DNA of 64,000 nt from NCBI RefSeq assembly GCF_030816895.1, contig NZ_JAUSYL010000001.1, positions 2,790,001-2,854,000 of the forward strand, read 5' to 3'. This stretch comes from Clavibacter sp. B3I6. GTDB lineage: Bacteria; Actinomycetota; Actinomycetes; Actinomycetales; Microbacteriaceae. A model generated the notes under the pieces. It was given only the letters and a program-made list of their open reading frames with translations. It made no database searches and was not told the origin of the DNA. Within the stretch, counting starts at the first letter, position 1. Each line of letters opens with the position of its first letter. The position numbers and the translations under genes were made by a program. Shown here in pieces: positions 31,868-40,399 of this stretch.

Positions 31868-33574
31868 TCACCCGGCGGCGACCCGCTCGTAGCGCTCGAC
31901 GTTCGCGTTCTTCACGTGCCAGTCGTCGGTCTTGGCGAAGCCCCGCGGCGTGAGCGCCTCGGCGACCTCGGGCCGGATGTCCTGCTTGTCGCTCGTGACG
32001 AGCCACACGACGTCCGCGTCATCGACCTCGTCGACCCGCTCGGCGAGCGGGTACGCCTCCTCCCAGAGGCCGTCGGTGTCGCCGGGCGGGGTGCGCAGCA
32101 GGATGTCGTCCATGCCGCGGAAGGCGTCGGGGTAGGTGTACGCGACGACGCGCGAGGTGGCCTTCGGGTGCCGACGGACCGGCCCGAAGATCACGGCTTC
32201 CGCGGTGCCGGGCGCCTCCTGCGCGCGCTCCTCCGTGACGATGCGCGCGATGCCCGCCCAGTCCGCGTCCGCCTTGCGCGTGGTGCCGCGGTCGTGCGCG
32301 ACCTGCACGACCGACAGGGCCACGAGGCCGGCGGTGACGACCGCGACCAGCGGCTTCCACCGCAGCGCGAGGATCCCCACGGCCATGAGCATCGCGAACG
32401 CGGGGGCCGTGTACGCGAGGTACCGCGGCGAGTACAGCGGGGACGTGAGCGTGGACGCGTAGACGAGCAGCGTCGTCGGCACGACGAGCCACACGACCGC
32501 GAGCTGCAGCAGGGTCGGCGACCAGCCCGCGTGGAGGTACGCCGACTCGAAGGCCGCCATCTCGCCCACGGGCTCCGCGGTCGAGGCCCGGCGGGCGCGC
32601 ACCAGGCGGATCCCGCGCCGGACGAGCATCGCGACGCCGAGCAGCGCCAGCGGCCAGGCGACCCACGCGAACGCGGTGTTCTCGGGGAAGAGCTGCGTGA
32701 GGACCACCTGCCCGGGCGTCCTCGGGCCGATGGGCTTGATCCAGCCGACCTGCCCGGACTGCGCCGTGACCACGTCCACGAGCGGCAGGGACAGGAGCCC
32801 CGCCGAGATGGAGGCGATGCCCCAGCCGAGCAGGGAGACCATCATCGGCCGCAGCGTGCGGCGGCCCACGCGGGCGGAGGCGATCGACCACATGATCACG
32901 GCGCCGTGCGCGCCTACGAGCAGGGCCAGGTAGATGAAGGTCGAGGCGCCGAACCACGCGATGAGGCCGTAGAGCGCCCACCACGCGGCCTGCACCCGGG
33001 GCGGCGAGCCCGCGCGCCGCGCCGCCAGCACGAGCACCACGGTGAGCGCGACCGCGATGAGCGTGCCGAGCGCGAAGGAGCGGCCCTCCGTGCCCATCCA
33101 GGCCGAGCGGGGGATGACGACGAACGCGATGCCCGCGACGACGCCGGTGGCGCGCGTGGACACGGTGCGCGTGAGGAGCACCACGCCGGCGGCGGCGAGC
33201 CCGACGAAGACGGCGCTCGGGAACCGGAGCGACGTGGGGGAGTAGCCCACCAGGTCGAACCACACGTGCATGAGGGCGTAGTAGAGGCCGTGCACGGCAT
33301 CCACCGTGCCGAGCATGCGCAGGAGGCCGTCCCAGCCGCGCGTGGCCGACACGACCGTGGCGGCCTCGTCGTACCAGACGGACGGCTGCCCGGCGAGGGG
33401 GAGCGCGAACAGGAAGCCGAGGAGGCCGATGAGCCAGGCGTCGCCCCAGCGGCGGTGGTGGAAGCGGCCGAGGGGGCCGGAGGGACGGCCGCCGCGGGTC
33501 CCGTCGGCGGGCCGTCGTACGCTGGGTCCGGTCGACGCGGGTCCGCGTCCGCCGTCCGTACGGAGGTCTGTCAT
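31868..33574 (-). CDS. Membrane glycosyltransferase of the GT39/ArnT-like group
   Basis: The 568-residue protein has about eleven hydrophobic segments and an N-terminal extracytoplasmic Asp-Glu motif in SVWYDEAATVV (near residue 64), the catalytic acid position of polyprenol-phosphate-sugar mannosyltransferases. A periplasm-side C-terminal domain of about 150 residues follows the last helix (DADWAGIARIVTEERAQEAP and onward). It likely transfers a sugar to a surface glycan or protein. ATG 33574 overlaps the start codon of the divergent MoeB-like gene as CATG, leaving no separate promoter space. Confidence 0.8.
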   Translation of the reverse strand: MTDLRTDGGRGPASTGPSVRRPADGTRGGRPSGPLGRFHHRRWGDAWLIGLLGFLFALPLAGQPSVWYDEAATVVSATRGWDGLLRMLGTVDAVHGLYYALMHVWFDLVGYSPTSLRFPSAVFVGLAAAGVVLLTRTVSTRATGVVAGIAFVVIPRSAWMGTEGRSFALGTLIAVALTVVLVLAARRAGSPPRVQAAWWALYGLIAWFGASTFIYLALLVGAHGAVIMWSIASARVGRRTLRPMMVSLLGWGIASISAGLLSLPLVDVVTAQSGQVGWIKPIGPRTPGQVVLTQLFPENTAFAWVAWPLALLGVAMLVRRGIRLVRARRASTAEPVGEMAAFESAYLHAGWSPTLLQLAVVWLVVPTTLLVYASTLTSPLYSPRYLAYTAPAFAMLMAVGILALRWKPLVAVVTAGLVALSVVQVAHDRGTTRKADADWAGIARIVTEERAQEAPGTAEAVIFGPVRRHPKATSRVVAYTYPDAFRGMDDILLRTPPGDTDGLWEEAYPLAERVDEVDDADVVWLVTSDKQDIRPEVAEALTPRGFAKTDDWHVKNANVERYERVAAG

Positions 33575-34760
33575 GGGGTCGTCACTGCCGCTCGTCGATC
33601 TGGACGGCACGCACCCCGGGGGGCGGGGCCTGGGTGGTCATGGCTCCGGGCGGGATGCGCACGAGCGGCGCGAACGGCACTCCCGGCACCTCGCCCTTCC
33701 CGGCATCGGGATGGGGGGTCAGTCCCGCATCGACCGCGCGCGCGTCCTCGTGATCGGCGCGGGCGGCCTCGGCTCCCCGGTGCTGCAGTACTTGGCCGCG
33801 GCGGGGATCGGGACCCTGGGAATAGTAGACGACGATGCTGTGGACCTCTCGAACCTCCAGCGCCAGACCATCCACGGCACACCCGACGTCGGCCGGCCGA
33901 AGACCTCGTCAGCGGCCGATTCGGTGCACCGGACGGACCCCGGGATCGAGGTGGTGGAGCACGCCGAGCGGTTGACGGCCGACAACGCGCTCCGGATCCT
34001 CGGCGGATACGACGTGGTCGTCGACGCGACCGACAACTTCGCCACGCGGTACCTCATCAGCGACGCGGCCGCCCTCGTCGGCATCCCGTGCGTGTGGGGA
34101 TCCGTGTACCGGTTCGACGCGCAGGTCACCGTGTTCTGGGATGCCGCGCCCGACGGCCGGGGCATCGACTACCGCGACGTGTTCCCCGAGCCGCCGGCCG
34201 ACGGCGCCGTGCTCTCCTGCGAGGAGGCGGGCGTGTTCGGCGCGGTGTGCGGCACGGTCGGCTCGCTCATGGCGACCGAGGTCATCAAGCTCGTCACGGG
34301 CGCGGGCCAGCCCCTGCTCGGGCGGGTCGTGGTGCTCGACGCACTGGCCGGCACGAGCCGCACCATCGGCGTGAAGCGCGCGAAGGGCCGCCAGCGGGTC
34401 ACGGCGCTCGCCGACTACGACCTGTTCTGCGGCGTGGGCGCCGCGACCGACGGCACCGAGCTCGACGCGGAGGAGGTGGAGCGGATCCTCGCCTCCGACG
34501 AGCCCGTCGTCCTCCTCGACGTGCGCGAGCCCGACGAGCGCCTCGCCGACTCGATCCCCGGCCACGTCGCGGTGCCGGTGCGCATCGTCACGGTGGATCC
34601 GGGCGCCGTGCCGGGCGGGAACACGGATCGCGTGATCGTCTACTGCGCGTCCGGCGTCCGCTCGCGGGCGGCCGCGGCGGCGCTCCGAGAGGCGGGCCGC
34701 GACGCGGTGAGCCTGCGGGGCGGGATCCAGTCGTGGCGGAGTGCGGCGGGGCGGGCGTGA
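33573..34760 (+). CDS. MoeB/ThiF-type adenylyltransferase with C-terminal rhodanese domain
   Basis: The 395-residue protein has an E1-like ATP-binding domain with RHSRHLALPGIGMGGQSRID, VLVIGAGGLGSPVLQYLAAAG (near 57), VDATDNFATRYLISDAA (near 150) and a Cys-containing loop LSCEEAGVFGAVCGTVGS, then a rhodanese domain (about 300-390) with active Cys in VIVYCASGVRSRAAA. It would adenylate the C-terminal Gly-Gly of a MoaD/ThiS carrier and transfer sulfur. The moaD gene at 51884 is a possible partner. ATG 33573 follows GGAGG and overlaps the divergent start. Confidence 0.9.
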   Translation: MGSSLPLVDLDGTHPGGRGLGGHGSGRDAHERRERHSRHLALPGIGMGGQSRIDRARVLVIGAGGLGSPVLQYLAAAGIGTLGIVDDDAVDLSNLQRQTIHGTPDVGRPKTSSAADSVHRTDPGIEVVEHAERLTADNALRILGGYDVVVDATDNFATRYLISDAAALVGIPCVWGSVYRFDAQVTVFWDAAPDGRGIDYRDVFPEPPADGAVLSCEEAGVFGAVCGTVGSLMATEVIKLVTGAGQPLLGRVVVLDALAGTSRTIGVKRAKGRQRVTALADYDLFCGVGAATDGTELDAEEVERILASDEPVVLLDVREPDERLADSIPGHVAVPVRIVTVDPGAVPGGNTDRVIVYCASGVRSRAAAAALREAGRDAVSLRGGIQSWRSAAGRA

Positions 34761-35566
34761 GCAGCGTTCCCGAGGCCGGCCCCGTCCTCGGCCTCGACGA
34801 CGACGCGTTCCTCGAGCACGTGGCCGACGCGCTCGCCGCGGTGCCGGGCGTCCGCGGCGTGGCGCTCGGCGGATCCCGGGCCCGGGGCGCGAACCGCCCC
34901 GACAGCGACTGGGACGTGGCGGTCTACTACCGCTCCGCGTTCGACCCCGACGACCTGCACGCGCTCGGCTGGCCCGGCGCCCTCAGCCCGCGCGGCGGCT
35001 GGGGCCGGACCTTCGACGGCGGCGGGGCGCTGCACGTGGACGGCCGGGCGGTCGACATCCACTACCGCGACCTCGACGTCCTGGAGGCCGTGCACGTGGA
35101 GGCGCTCGCCGGGCGGTTCACGATCGAGCGGCTGCTCTACCACCAGGCGGGGCTGCCGAGCACGATCCTGCTGGCGGAGCTCGGCGTGAACCGCGCTCTG
35201 CGCGGGGAGGTGCCGCGGTGGGAGTACCCGCCGGCGCTCCGAGCGTCCGCCCCGAGCATCTGGTGGGAGCACGCGGCGCTGACGCTGCACTACGCCCGGG
35301 AGGGCCATGCCCGTCGCGGCCGGGTCGCGCAGTGCGCCGGCCTCCTGTCGGAGGCGGCGTGCATGACGGCCCACGCGGTGCTCGCCCACCGCGGCGAGTG
35401 GACCACCAACGAGAAGCAGCTGCTCACGCGCGCGGGACTCCGCGGGGTCGACCCCGTCGTCGCCGGGCTGGGCGTCGAGCCGGCCGAGCTGATGCGCGGC
35501 GTCGATGCGGTCGAGGCGCTGCTGGTGGACGCCGTGCGGCGGGAGGGGATCGCGGTCGCGTCGTGA
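34757..35566 (+). CDS. Nucleotidyltransferase domain protein
   Basis: The 269-residue protein carries the pol-beta nucleotidyltransferase signature: GGSRARGANRPDSDWDVAVY near residue 37, with two Asp residues of the DxD metal site, and a third acidic residue in RAVDIHYRDLDVLE near 97. The C-terminal half is helical, as in kanamycin-nucleotidyltransferase-like enzymes. Substrate could be a small molecule or protein. GTG 34757 overlaps the stop of the MoeB-like gene, so the two are coupled. Confidence 0.8.
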   Translation: MSSVPEAGPVLGLDDDAFLEHVADALAAVPGVRGVALGGSRARGANRPDSDWDVAVYYRSAFDPDDLHALGWPGALSPRGGWGRTFDGGGALHVDGRAVDIHYRDLDVLEAVHVEALAGRFTIERLLYHQAGLPSTILLAELGVNRALRGEVPRWEYPPALRASAPSIWWEHAALTLHYAREGHARRGRVAQCAGLLSEAACMTAHAVLAHRGEWTTNEKQLLTRAGLRGVDPVVAGLGVEPAELMRGVDAVEALLVDAVRREGIAVAS

Positions 35567-35664
35567 GATGCGGCGTTGATCCGTCCTCGACTCCCGCCGT
35601 GGCGTCGTCCGTCGTCTATATCCTCCAGTGAGGAAACGACATCGACGGGGATCGCGGAGGAACG

Positions 35665-36657
35665 ATGGACGATCAGCGCGGGCTGGGCAAGGCCAGGGAC
35701 GGGATCGCGAAGGCGGTGGACGAGGCAGCCCGGAGGGCGCGCGCCGCTTCCGCACAGCTCGGCGAGCGGGCGGGCGACCTGATGGACGCGACGAAGGGGA
35801 ACGTCGAGAAGCTCGCCGCGAGGAAGCCGGATCCCTACGAGGAAGCGGTGGCGGAGTACAACCGGGCGTACACGACCATGAACGACGCCGGGCTCGCTCT
35901 CCTGCGGCAGCGCGAGCGGTCGACGGACCTCATCGAGCACGTGGAGGCGCTGGTCAACAGCATCGCGAACACCCCGAAGTCCTTCGACGCGGCCATCGGT
36001 CGGATCGACGTCGACAGGGCGGAGTTCCTGGACGTGGAGGAGTTCGCCCGCCGTGATCTCGAGGCCGCTCGCCGGTCCGCTGCCGGGGGTGGCGCCGGCT
36101 TCGCCGCCGGTGCCGCGGTCGCGAGCGTGGCCCCGAGCGCCGCGATGTGGGTCGCGACCACCTTCGGGGCCGCGTCGACGGGAACGGCGATCTCCGCCCT
36201 CTCCGGTGCCGCCGCGACGAACGCGGCACTGGCCTGGCTCGGCGGTGGCGCCGTAGCGGCCGGCGGCGGAGGCACGGCCGTGGGAGGAGCGATCCTCGCG
36301 CTGTCGGGTCCGGTCGGCTGGAGCGTCGCGGGGGCGGCGATCCTGACCTCGGTGGCGCTGTTCGCCTGGAAGAAGAACGAGACCCGCGAGGAGAAGCAGG
36401 AGGCGCTGACCGCGGTGAAGCGCAACACCGCCCGTGTCGAGGAGCTGGCCGCCCGGGTCGATGACCTCCTCCGGCGCACCGAGGAGCTCCGGTCCCTGCT
36501 GACCAGGAGCTACCGCGAGTCGATGCGGTCCTTCGGGGCGGACTTCTCGGCGCTCCCCGCGAGCGACCAGTCGCGCCTCGCCGCGCTCGTGAACAGCACG
36601 CAGGCATGCGCGTCCCTGCTGAGCGCGCGGGTCGAGCAGGACGCCGGCCGTGGTTGA
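35665..36657 (+). CDS. Unknown protein A of a two-gene cassette: coiled coils flanking a Gly/Ala-rich membrane segment
   Basis: The 330-residue product is not recognised. The first ~70 residues are basic and helical; 70-130 is a predicted helical/coiled region with a PKSFDAAIGRIDVDRAEF motif; 138-230 is extremely Gly/Ala-rich with hydrophobic segments (AAGGGAGFAAGAAVASVA, ISALSGAAATNAALAWLGGG, GAILALSGPVGWSVAGAAIL) resembling glycine-zipper membrane hairpins; 235-310 is a charged coiled coil. It has its own start region: GGAGG before ATG 35665 and a possible TATATC -10 near 35617. It overlaps the next gene by 8 bases. AGG arginine codons look more frequent than in neighbours, which may indicate transfer. 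Confidence 0.72.
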   Translation: MDDQRGLGKARDGIAKAVDEAARRARAASAQLGERAGDLMDATKGNVEKLAARKPDPYEEAVAEYNRAYTTMNDAGLALLRQRERSTDLIEHVEALVNSIANTPKSFDAAIGRIDVDRAEFLDVEEFARRDLEAARRSAAGGGAGFAAGAAVASVAPSAAMWVATTFGAASTGTAISALSGAAATNAALAWLGGGAVAAGGGGTAVGGAILALSGPVGWSVAGAAILTSVALFAWKKNETREEKQEALTAVKRNTARVEELAARVDDLLRRTEELRSLLTRSYRESMRSFGADFSALPASDQSRLAALVNSTQACASLLSARVEQDAGRG

Positions 36658-38110
36658 GATGCCGGACTTCGTTCGCCGGAACCAGGAGCAGGCGGTCGCG
36701 GCCTGGGTGAACCACCTCAACCAGGTGCGACTCGACGGGCTGCTGGACGCGCTCCGGCGGCAGGACGGGAACCTCCGTGACGCGCTCGCTCGCGTCGACT
36801 CGGCGATCCGGACCATCGACCTCGAGGTGGTCGGCAGGAACCGCGGGGGGACGCGGGGCATGCACGGCTTCATCGCCGAGGCGGCTGAGAGCGGCATCGG
36901 GGACGCCCGCAGCCAGATCCTGGGGGAGGGCAGCGTCTACCAGTGGGTCAACGACAACGGACCCGTCGACCTCATGCGCGGCGGCGTGGAGATCCAGCAG
37001 AAGTTCGTCGCGGCCGGAGGGCGCTTCGGCCTGGGAGCCGTCGCGGAGCACATGGAGAGGTACCCCGACTTCGTGAGCCGCGGAGGGAGGTATCAGATTC
37101 CCCGTGACCACTTCGAGACGATCCAGGCGCTGCACGGCATGAGTCGGGAGGAGGCGGGCCGCCTGCTCGCACGCGGGGGCGATGGTCCGTCCTTTCGCGA
37201 CTGGAAGAGCGTGCAGACCTTCTTCGCGACCCGCTCGGTCGACATCGACTCCCTCGAGCCTTCGCACCTCCGGTACGACGAGGTGCAGCGGGGTGCGTAC
37301 GGCGCGACCCTGGAGGGGGAGAAGGAGTCGTTGCGCGCGACCGATCAGGGCCGCCGGGACGACGCCCACCGGACGAGCCGCCCCGGCGTGAGCGAGGGGG
37401 CGAAGGCCACCCTCGTGGCCGCGGGCGTCGAGGGAGCGACCGCCTTCGTCCTCGCCGTGGTGCGGAAGCGGCGCGCGGGCACCCGGCTCCCGGACTTCAC
37501 GGACGAGGACTGGGCTGAGATCGCCGGCGACAGCGGCAGGGGGGTCCTCAGGGGCGGGATCCGGGGCCTGAGCATCTACTCGCTCACCAACTTCACGGCG
37601 ACCTCGGCGGCAGTCGCGAGCGCCATGGTCACCGCGGCGTTCGGGATCGCGGAGCAGGCGCATCGGCTGCGGAAGGGCGAGATCGGCGAGGTGGAGTTCA
37701 TCGAGAACGCCGAGCTCGTCTGCCTGGAAGCCGCCGTCGGCGCGCTGTCGTCCTTCGTGGGGCAGGCGCTCATCCCGGTGCCCGTCCTCGGCGCCGTCAT
37801 CGGGAACACCGTTGGCATGATCATGTTCTCCGCCGCAGCCTCGTCCCTCTCCCGGCATGAGGCGGCTCTGATCGAGGGCTACCTCCGCGACCAGCGCGAT
37901 CTCGACGCGCATCTCGCCGCCGAGCACCAGGAGCTCATCGACGAGCTCGACGTGAGCATGGCCGCATGCCTCCAGGTTCTCGAGCGGGCCTTCTCGCCCG
38001 ACGTCGAGGAGGCTCTCCTGGGCTCGGTCGATCTCGCCCGAACGGTGGGAGTGGCGACGGAGCGGATCCTGGACTCGGAGGAGAAGGCACGGAGCTACTT
38101 CCTCGACTAG
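36650..38110 (+). CDS. Unknown protein B of the cassette: soluble N-terminal domain plus C-terminal membrane segments
   Basis: The 486-residue product is not recognised. Residues 1-60 are helical (VAAWVNHLNQVRLDGLLDAL). Residues 60-200 look like an enzyme-like or binding domain with conserved-looking Gly/His/aromatic clusters: RGMHGFIAEAAESGIGDARS, GSVYQWVNDNGPVDLMRGG and GGRYQIPRDHFETIQALHGM. A charged linker follows (200-255), then hydrophobic segments at about 258-275 and 300-400 including ALIPVPVLGAVIGNTVGMIM, and an acidic helical tail. GTG 36650 lies inside the end of gene A, implying coexpression. The pairing suggests a membrane-associated two-protein system of unknown role. Confidence 0.75.
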   Translation: MVEMPDFVRRNQEQAVAAWVNHLNQVRLDGLLDALRRQDGNLRDALARVDSAIRTIDLEVVGRNRGGTRGMHGFIAEAAESGIGDARSQILGEGSVYQWVNDNGPVDLMRGGVEIQQKFVAAGGRFGLGAVAEHMERYPDFVSRGGRYQIPRDHFETIQALHGMSREEAGRLLARGGDGPSFRDWKSVQTFFATRSVDIDSLEPSHLRYDEVQRGAYGATLEGEKESLRATDQGRRDDAHRTSRPGVSEGAKATLVAAGVEGATAFVLAVVRKRRAGTRLPDFTDEDWAEIAGDSGRGVLRGGIRGLSIYSLTNFTATSAAVASAMVTAAFGIAEQAHRLRKGEIGEVEFIENAELVCLEAAVGALSSFVGQALIPVPVLGAVIGNTVGMIMFSAAASSLSRHEAALIEGYLRDQRDLDAHLAAEHQELIDELDVSMAACLQVLERAFSPDVEEALLGSVDLARTVGVATERILDSEEKARSYFLD

Positions 38111-38186
38111 CGGAGCCGAGCGCCGGGAGGATCCGAGGGGCGGCCCGGTCCTCGCAGCGCCTGCCGCCCGTCCTGCCTCGGCGCCG

Positions 38187-38663
38187 TCAGGCGCGCACCA
38201 GCACCCGGTTCGTCCACGTGTTCGTGATCTCGACGCCCGCGCGCTCGAAGAGCTGCGTCAGGGGGCAGCGGCGCGCGACCTCGGCGACGAAGGCCTCGAA
38301 GGCCTGGTCGTCGAGCTCGGTCTCGAGGTCGACCGTGAGCGTCAGGCGCGAGAACGTGCCGTCGCCCTCGGCGCCGAAGACGAGCACGGAGTTGTCGAGC
38401 TCCGCCTGCACGCGGCCGTCGAACGCGCCGAGGGTGATGCCCTGGCCGAGCGCGACGATCGTCGCGGTGACCTGGTTGCAGGAGACGTAGGCGGAGAGCA
38501 CGAGGTCGAGCGGGCTGGGCGCGCTGTCCGTGCCGCCGAACGCGGGGTGGCCCTCGGCGCGGACCGTGTGCGTGCTGCCGGCGATGGTCACCTCCTGGAG
38601 GACGCCGGATCCCGACCCGCGGAGGTCGAACGGGAGGACGGATCCCTTGGGGTGCTGCGGCAT
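38187..38663 (-). CDS. OsmC family protein
   Basis: The 158-residue OsmC/Ohr-fold protein begins with a beta-rich domain (VLQEVTIAGSTHTVRAEGHP) and has the helix PLDLVLSAYVSCNQVTATIV with a conserved Cys near residue 64 and a second Cys in ARRCPLTQLFERAG near 137, the thiol pair used for peroxide reduction. It would detoxify organic hydroperoxides in the cytoplasm. ATG 38663 has AAGGAG at good spacing; the upstream frame to 38909 is not protein-like. No MarR-type regulator is adjacent. Confidence 0.88.
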   Translation of the reverse strand: MPQHPKGSVLPFDLRGSGSGVLQEVTIAGSTHTVRAEGHPAFGGTDSAPSPLDLVLSAYVSCNQVTATIVALGQGITLGAFDGRVQAELDNSVLVFGAEGDGTFSRLTLTVDLETELDDQAFEAFVAEVARRCPLTQLFERAGVEITNTWTNRVLVRA

Positions 38664-38896
38664 GGTGCGCTCCTTCGTCGTCGAGGTCAGGCGGTCGCGG
38701 CCGGAGGGCCGCGTGGGGTCGACGATAGGCAGCCGCGCGGCCGCAGCGGCCTGCGTGACGCGACATGACGGGCCCGCCGACCGGATGCCCGTCCCGGTCG
38801 GCCGCTCCGTTGTCAAGGCCCGGATGCCCGTCCGCGCCTCCGGCTTGGCTCGAGGTGCCGCGTCGACGCCGACGCCGGACGCGACGAGAGGACAGC

Positions 38897-40399
38897 ATGA
38901 CGACGACACCCCCCGCCCCGACCCACCTGACCGCCGCGTCGGGCATCCGACCGAGCGCCGCCGACGACGACGTGGCCCGGTTCCTCCGCGACCGGTCCGG
39001 TGAGCTCGTCGCGGCCCTCGCGGAATGGGTGCGCATCCCGTCGATCTCCGCCGAGGAGGCGCACGCGGTCGACGTCGAGCGGTCCGCCCACTGGCTCGCG
39101 GGCGAGCTGCGGTCGCTCGGCTTCGTGACCGAGCTGATCCCGACCGGGTCCGCGGTGGCGGTGCTCGCCGAGCGCCGCGTGGATCCGGCCCTCCCGACCG
39201 TGCTCGTCTACAGCCACCACGACGTGCGCCACGCGAAGCCGGAGGAGTGGTCGGAGACCGCGCCGTTCGAGCCCGTCCTCCGCGACGGGCGCCTGCACGG
39301 GCGCGGGGCGTCGGACGCCAAGGGCCAGGTCCTCGCGCACGCGTGGGGCCTCCGCGCGCACCTCGCGGAGCGCGGCGACCGGGACGCCGCCGTGAACCTC
39401 GTGCTGCTCGTGGAGGGCGAGGAGGAGATGGGATCGCCGCACCTCGCCGAGCTCCTCGACGCGCACGCCGACCGGCTCGCGTGCGACGCGGTCGTCTTCT
39501 CCGACACCCTGCAGTGGAAGGGCGGCGACCCCGCGGTCGTGTCGTCGATGCGCGGCATGGTCAGCGCCACCCTCCGGATCTCCGGCCCGCACCGCGACGT
39601 GCACAGCGGCGCCGCCTCGGGACCCGCGCCGAACCCGGTGCACGTCCTCGTCGACGTGCTCGCGCGCCTGCACGACCCGCGCGGGCGCATCGCCCTGCCC
39701 GGGTTCTACGACGACGTGGAGGAGCCGACGCCGGAGCGGCGCCGCCAGCTGGAGGAGCTGCGGTTCGACACCGGCACGTGGCTCGAGCGCACCGAGACCC
39801 GCAGCGTCACGGGTGAGGACGGCTTCACGGTCGAGGAGCGGCTGTGGGCCCGGCCCTCGCTCGAGGTGCTGTCGGTGCTCGCGGGGGACCCGACGGGGAT
39901 CCAGCGGGCGGTGATCCCCGCGGAGGCGACGGCCGACCTCAACGTGCGGACCGTGCCCGCGCAGCGCGTGGCGACCGTGGCCGAGCAGCTGCGCGCCTTC
40001 TTCGCCGAGCACGTGCCGGACAGCGTCGCGTACGAGCTGGAGGTCGCGGAGGAGACCGGGCAGGAGCCGTACGTGACGCCCGAGGGGCCCGCGATGGACG
40101 CGCTCGTCCGCGCCATGGAGCGCGGCCACGGGACCGCGACCGCCGGGCGGATGGGCAACGCGGGCGGCGGGCCCGCGGAGCTGCTCGCCCGCGTGCTCGA
40201 CGCGCCCGTCCTGTTCCTCGGCACCGGGCTGCCGGAGGACCACTGGCACGCGAGCGACGAGAGCGTGGACGTCCGGATGCTGCTCGACGGCGCCGCGTCC
40301 GTCGCGCACCTCTGGACGGAGCTGGGGGCGGCGCTCGGCCCCGGCGGCGAAGACCCGGCGGACGCGGCAGATGCAGCGGATGCGGCGGATCCGCGGTGA
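38897..40399 (+). CDS. M20-family metallopeptidase (dipeptidase)
   Basis: The 500-residue M20 protein has metal ligands in VLVYSHHDVRH (near 107), the Asp in LHGRGASDAKGQ (near 140), the catalytic Glu pair in VEGEEEMGSP (near 175) and a dimerisation domain with GPHRDVHSG near 235. Its first ligand block reads HHDVR rather than the more common HxDVQ. It probably cleaves dipeptides or related amides. The C-terminus is a short Ala-Asp-Ala repeat. ATG 38897 follows GAGAGGA. The stop overlaps the GCS2 gene start, coupling the two. Confidence 0.88.
   Translation: MTTTPPAPTHLTAASGIRPSAADDDVARFLRDRSGELVAALAEWVRIPSISAEEAHAVDVERSAHWLAGELRSLGFVTELIPTGSAVAVLAERRVDPALPTVLVYSHHDVRHAKPEEWSETAPFEPVLRDGRLHGRGASDAKGQVLAHAWGLRAHLAERGDRDAAVNLVLLVEGEEEMGSPHLAELLDAHADRLACDAVVFSDTLQWKGGDPAVVSSMRGMVSATLRISGPHRDVHSGAASGPAPNPVHVLVDVLARLHDPRGRIALPGFYDDVEEPTPERRRQLEELRFDTGTWLERTETRSVTGEDGFTVEERLWARPSLEVLSVLAGDPTGIQRAVIPAEATADLNVRTVPAQRVATVAEQLRAFFAEHVPDSVAYELEVAEETGQEPYVTPEGPAMDALVRAMERGHGTATAGRMGNAGGGPAELLARVLDAPVLFLGTGLPEDHWHASDESVDVRMLLDGAASVAHLWTELGAALGPGGEDPADAADAADAADPR

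Noticed and set aside
31376..35566. 1396-codon open frame on the plus strand
   Set aside because: Only the last 270 codons (from GTG 34757) are a real gene. The rest is antisense to the GT39-like gene or out of frame with the hydrolase and MoeB-like genes, and is Arg/Gly/Pro/His-rich without motifs.
40363..40396. GCGGA-type short repeats at the end of the M20 peptidase gene
   Set aside because: They encode a short Ala-Asp-Ala tail and look like ordinary codon-level slippage in coding sequence, not a mobile repeat or CRISPR.
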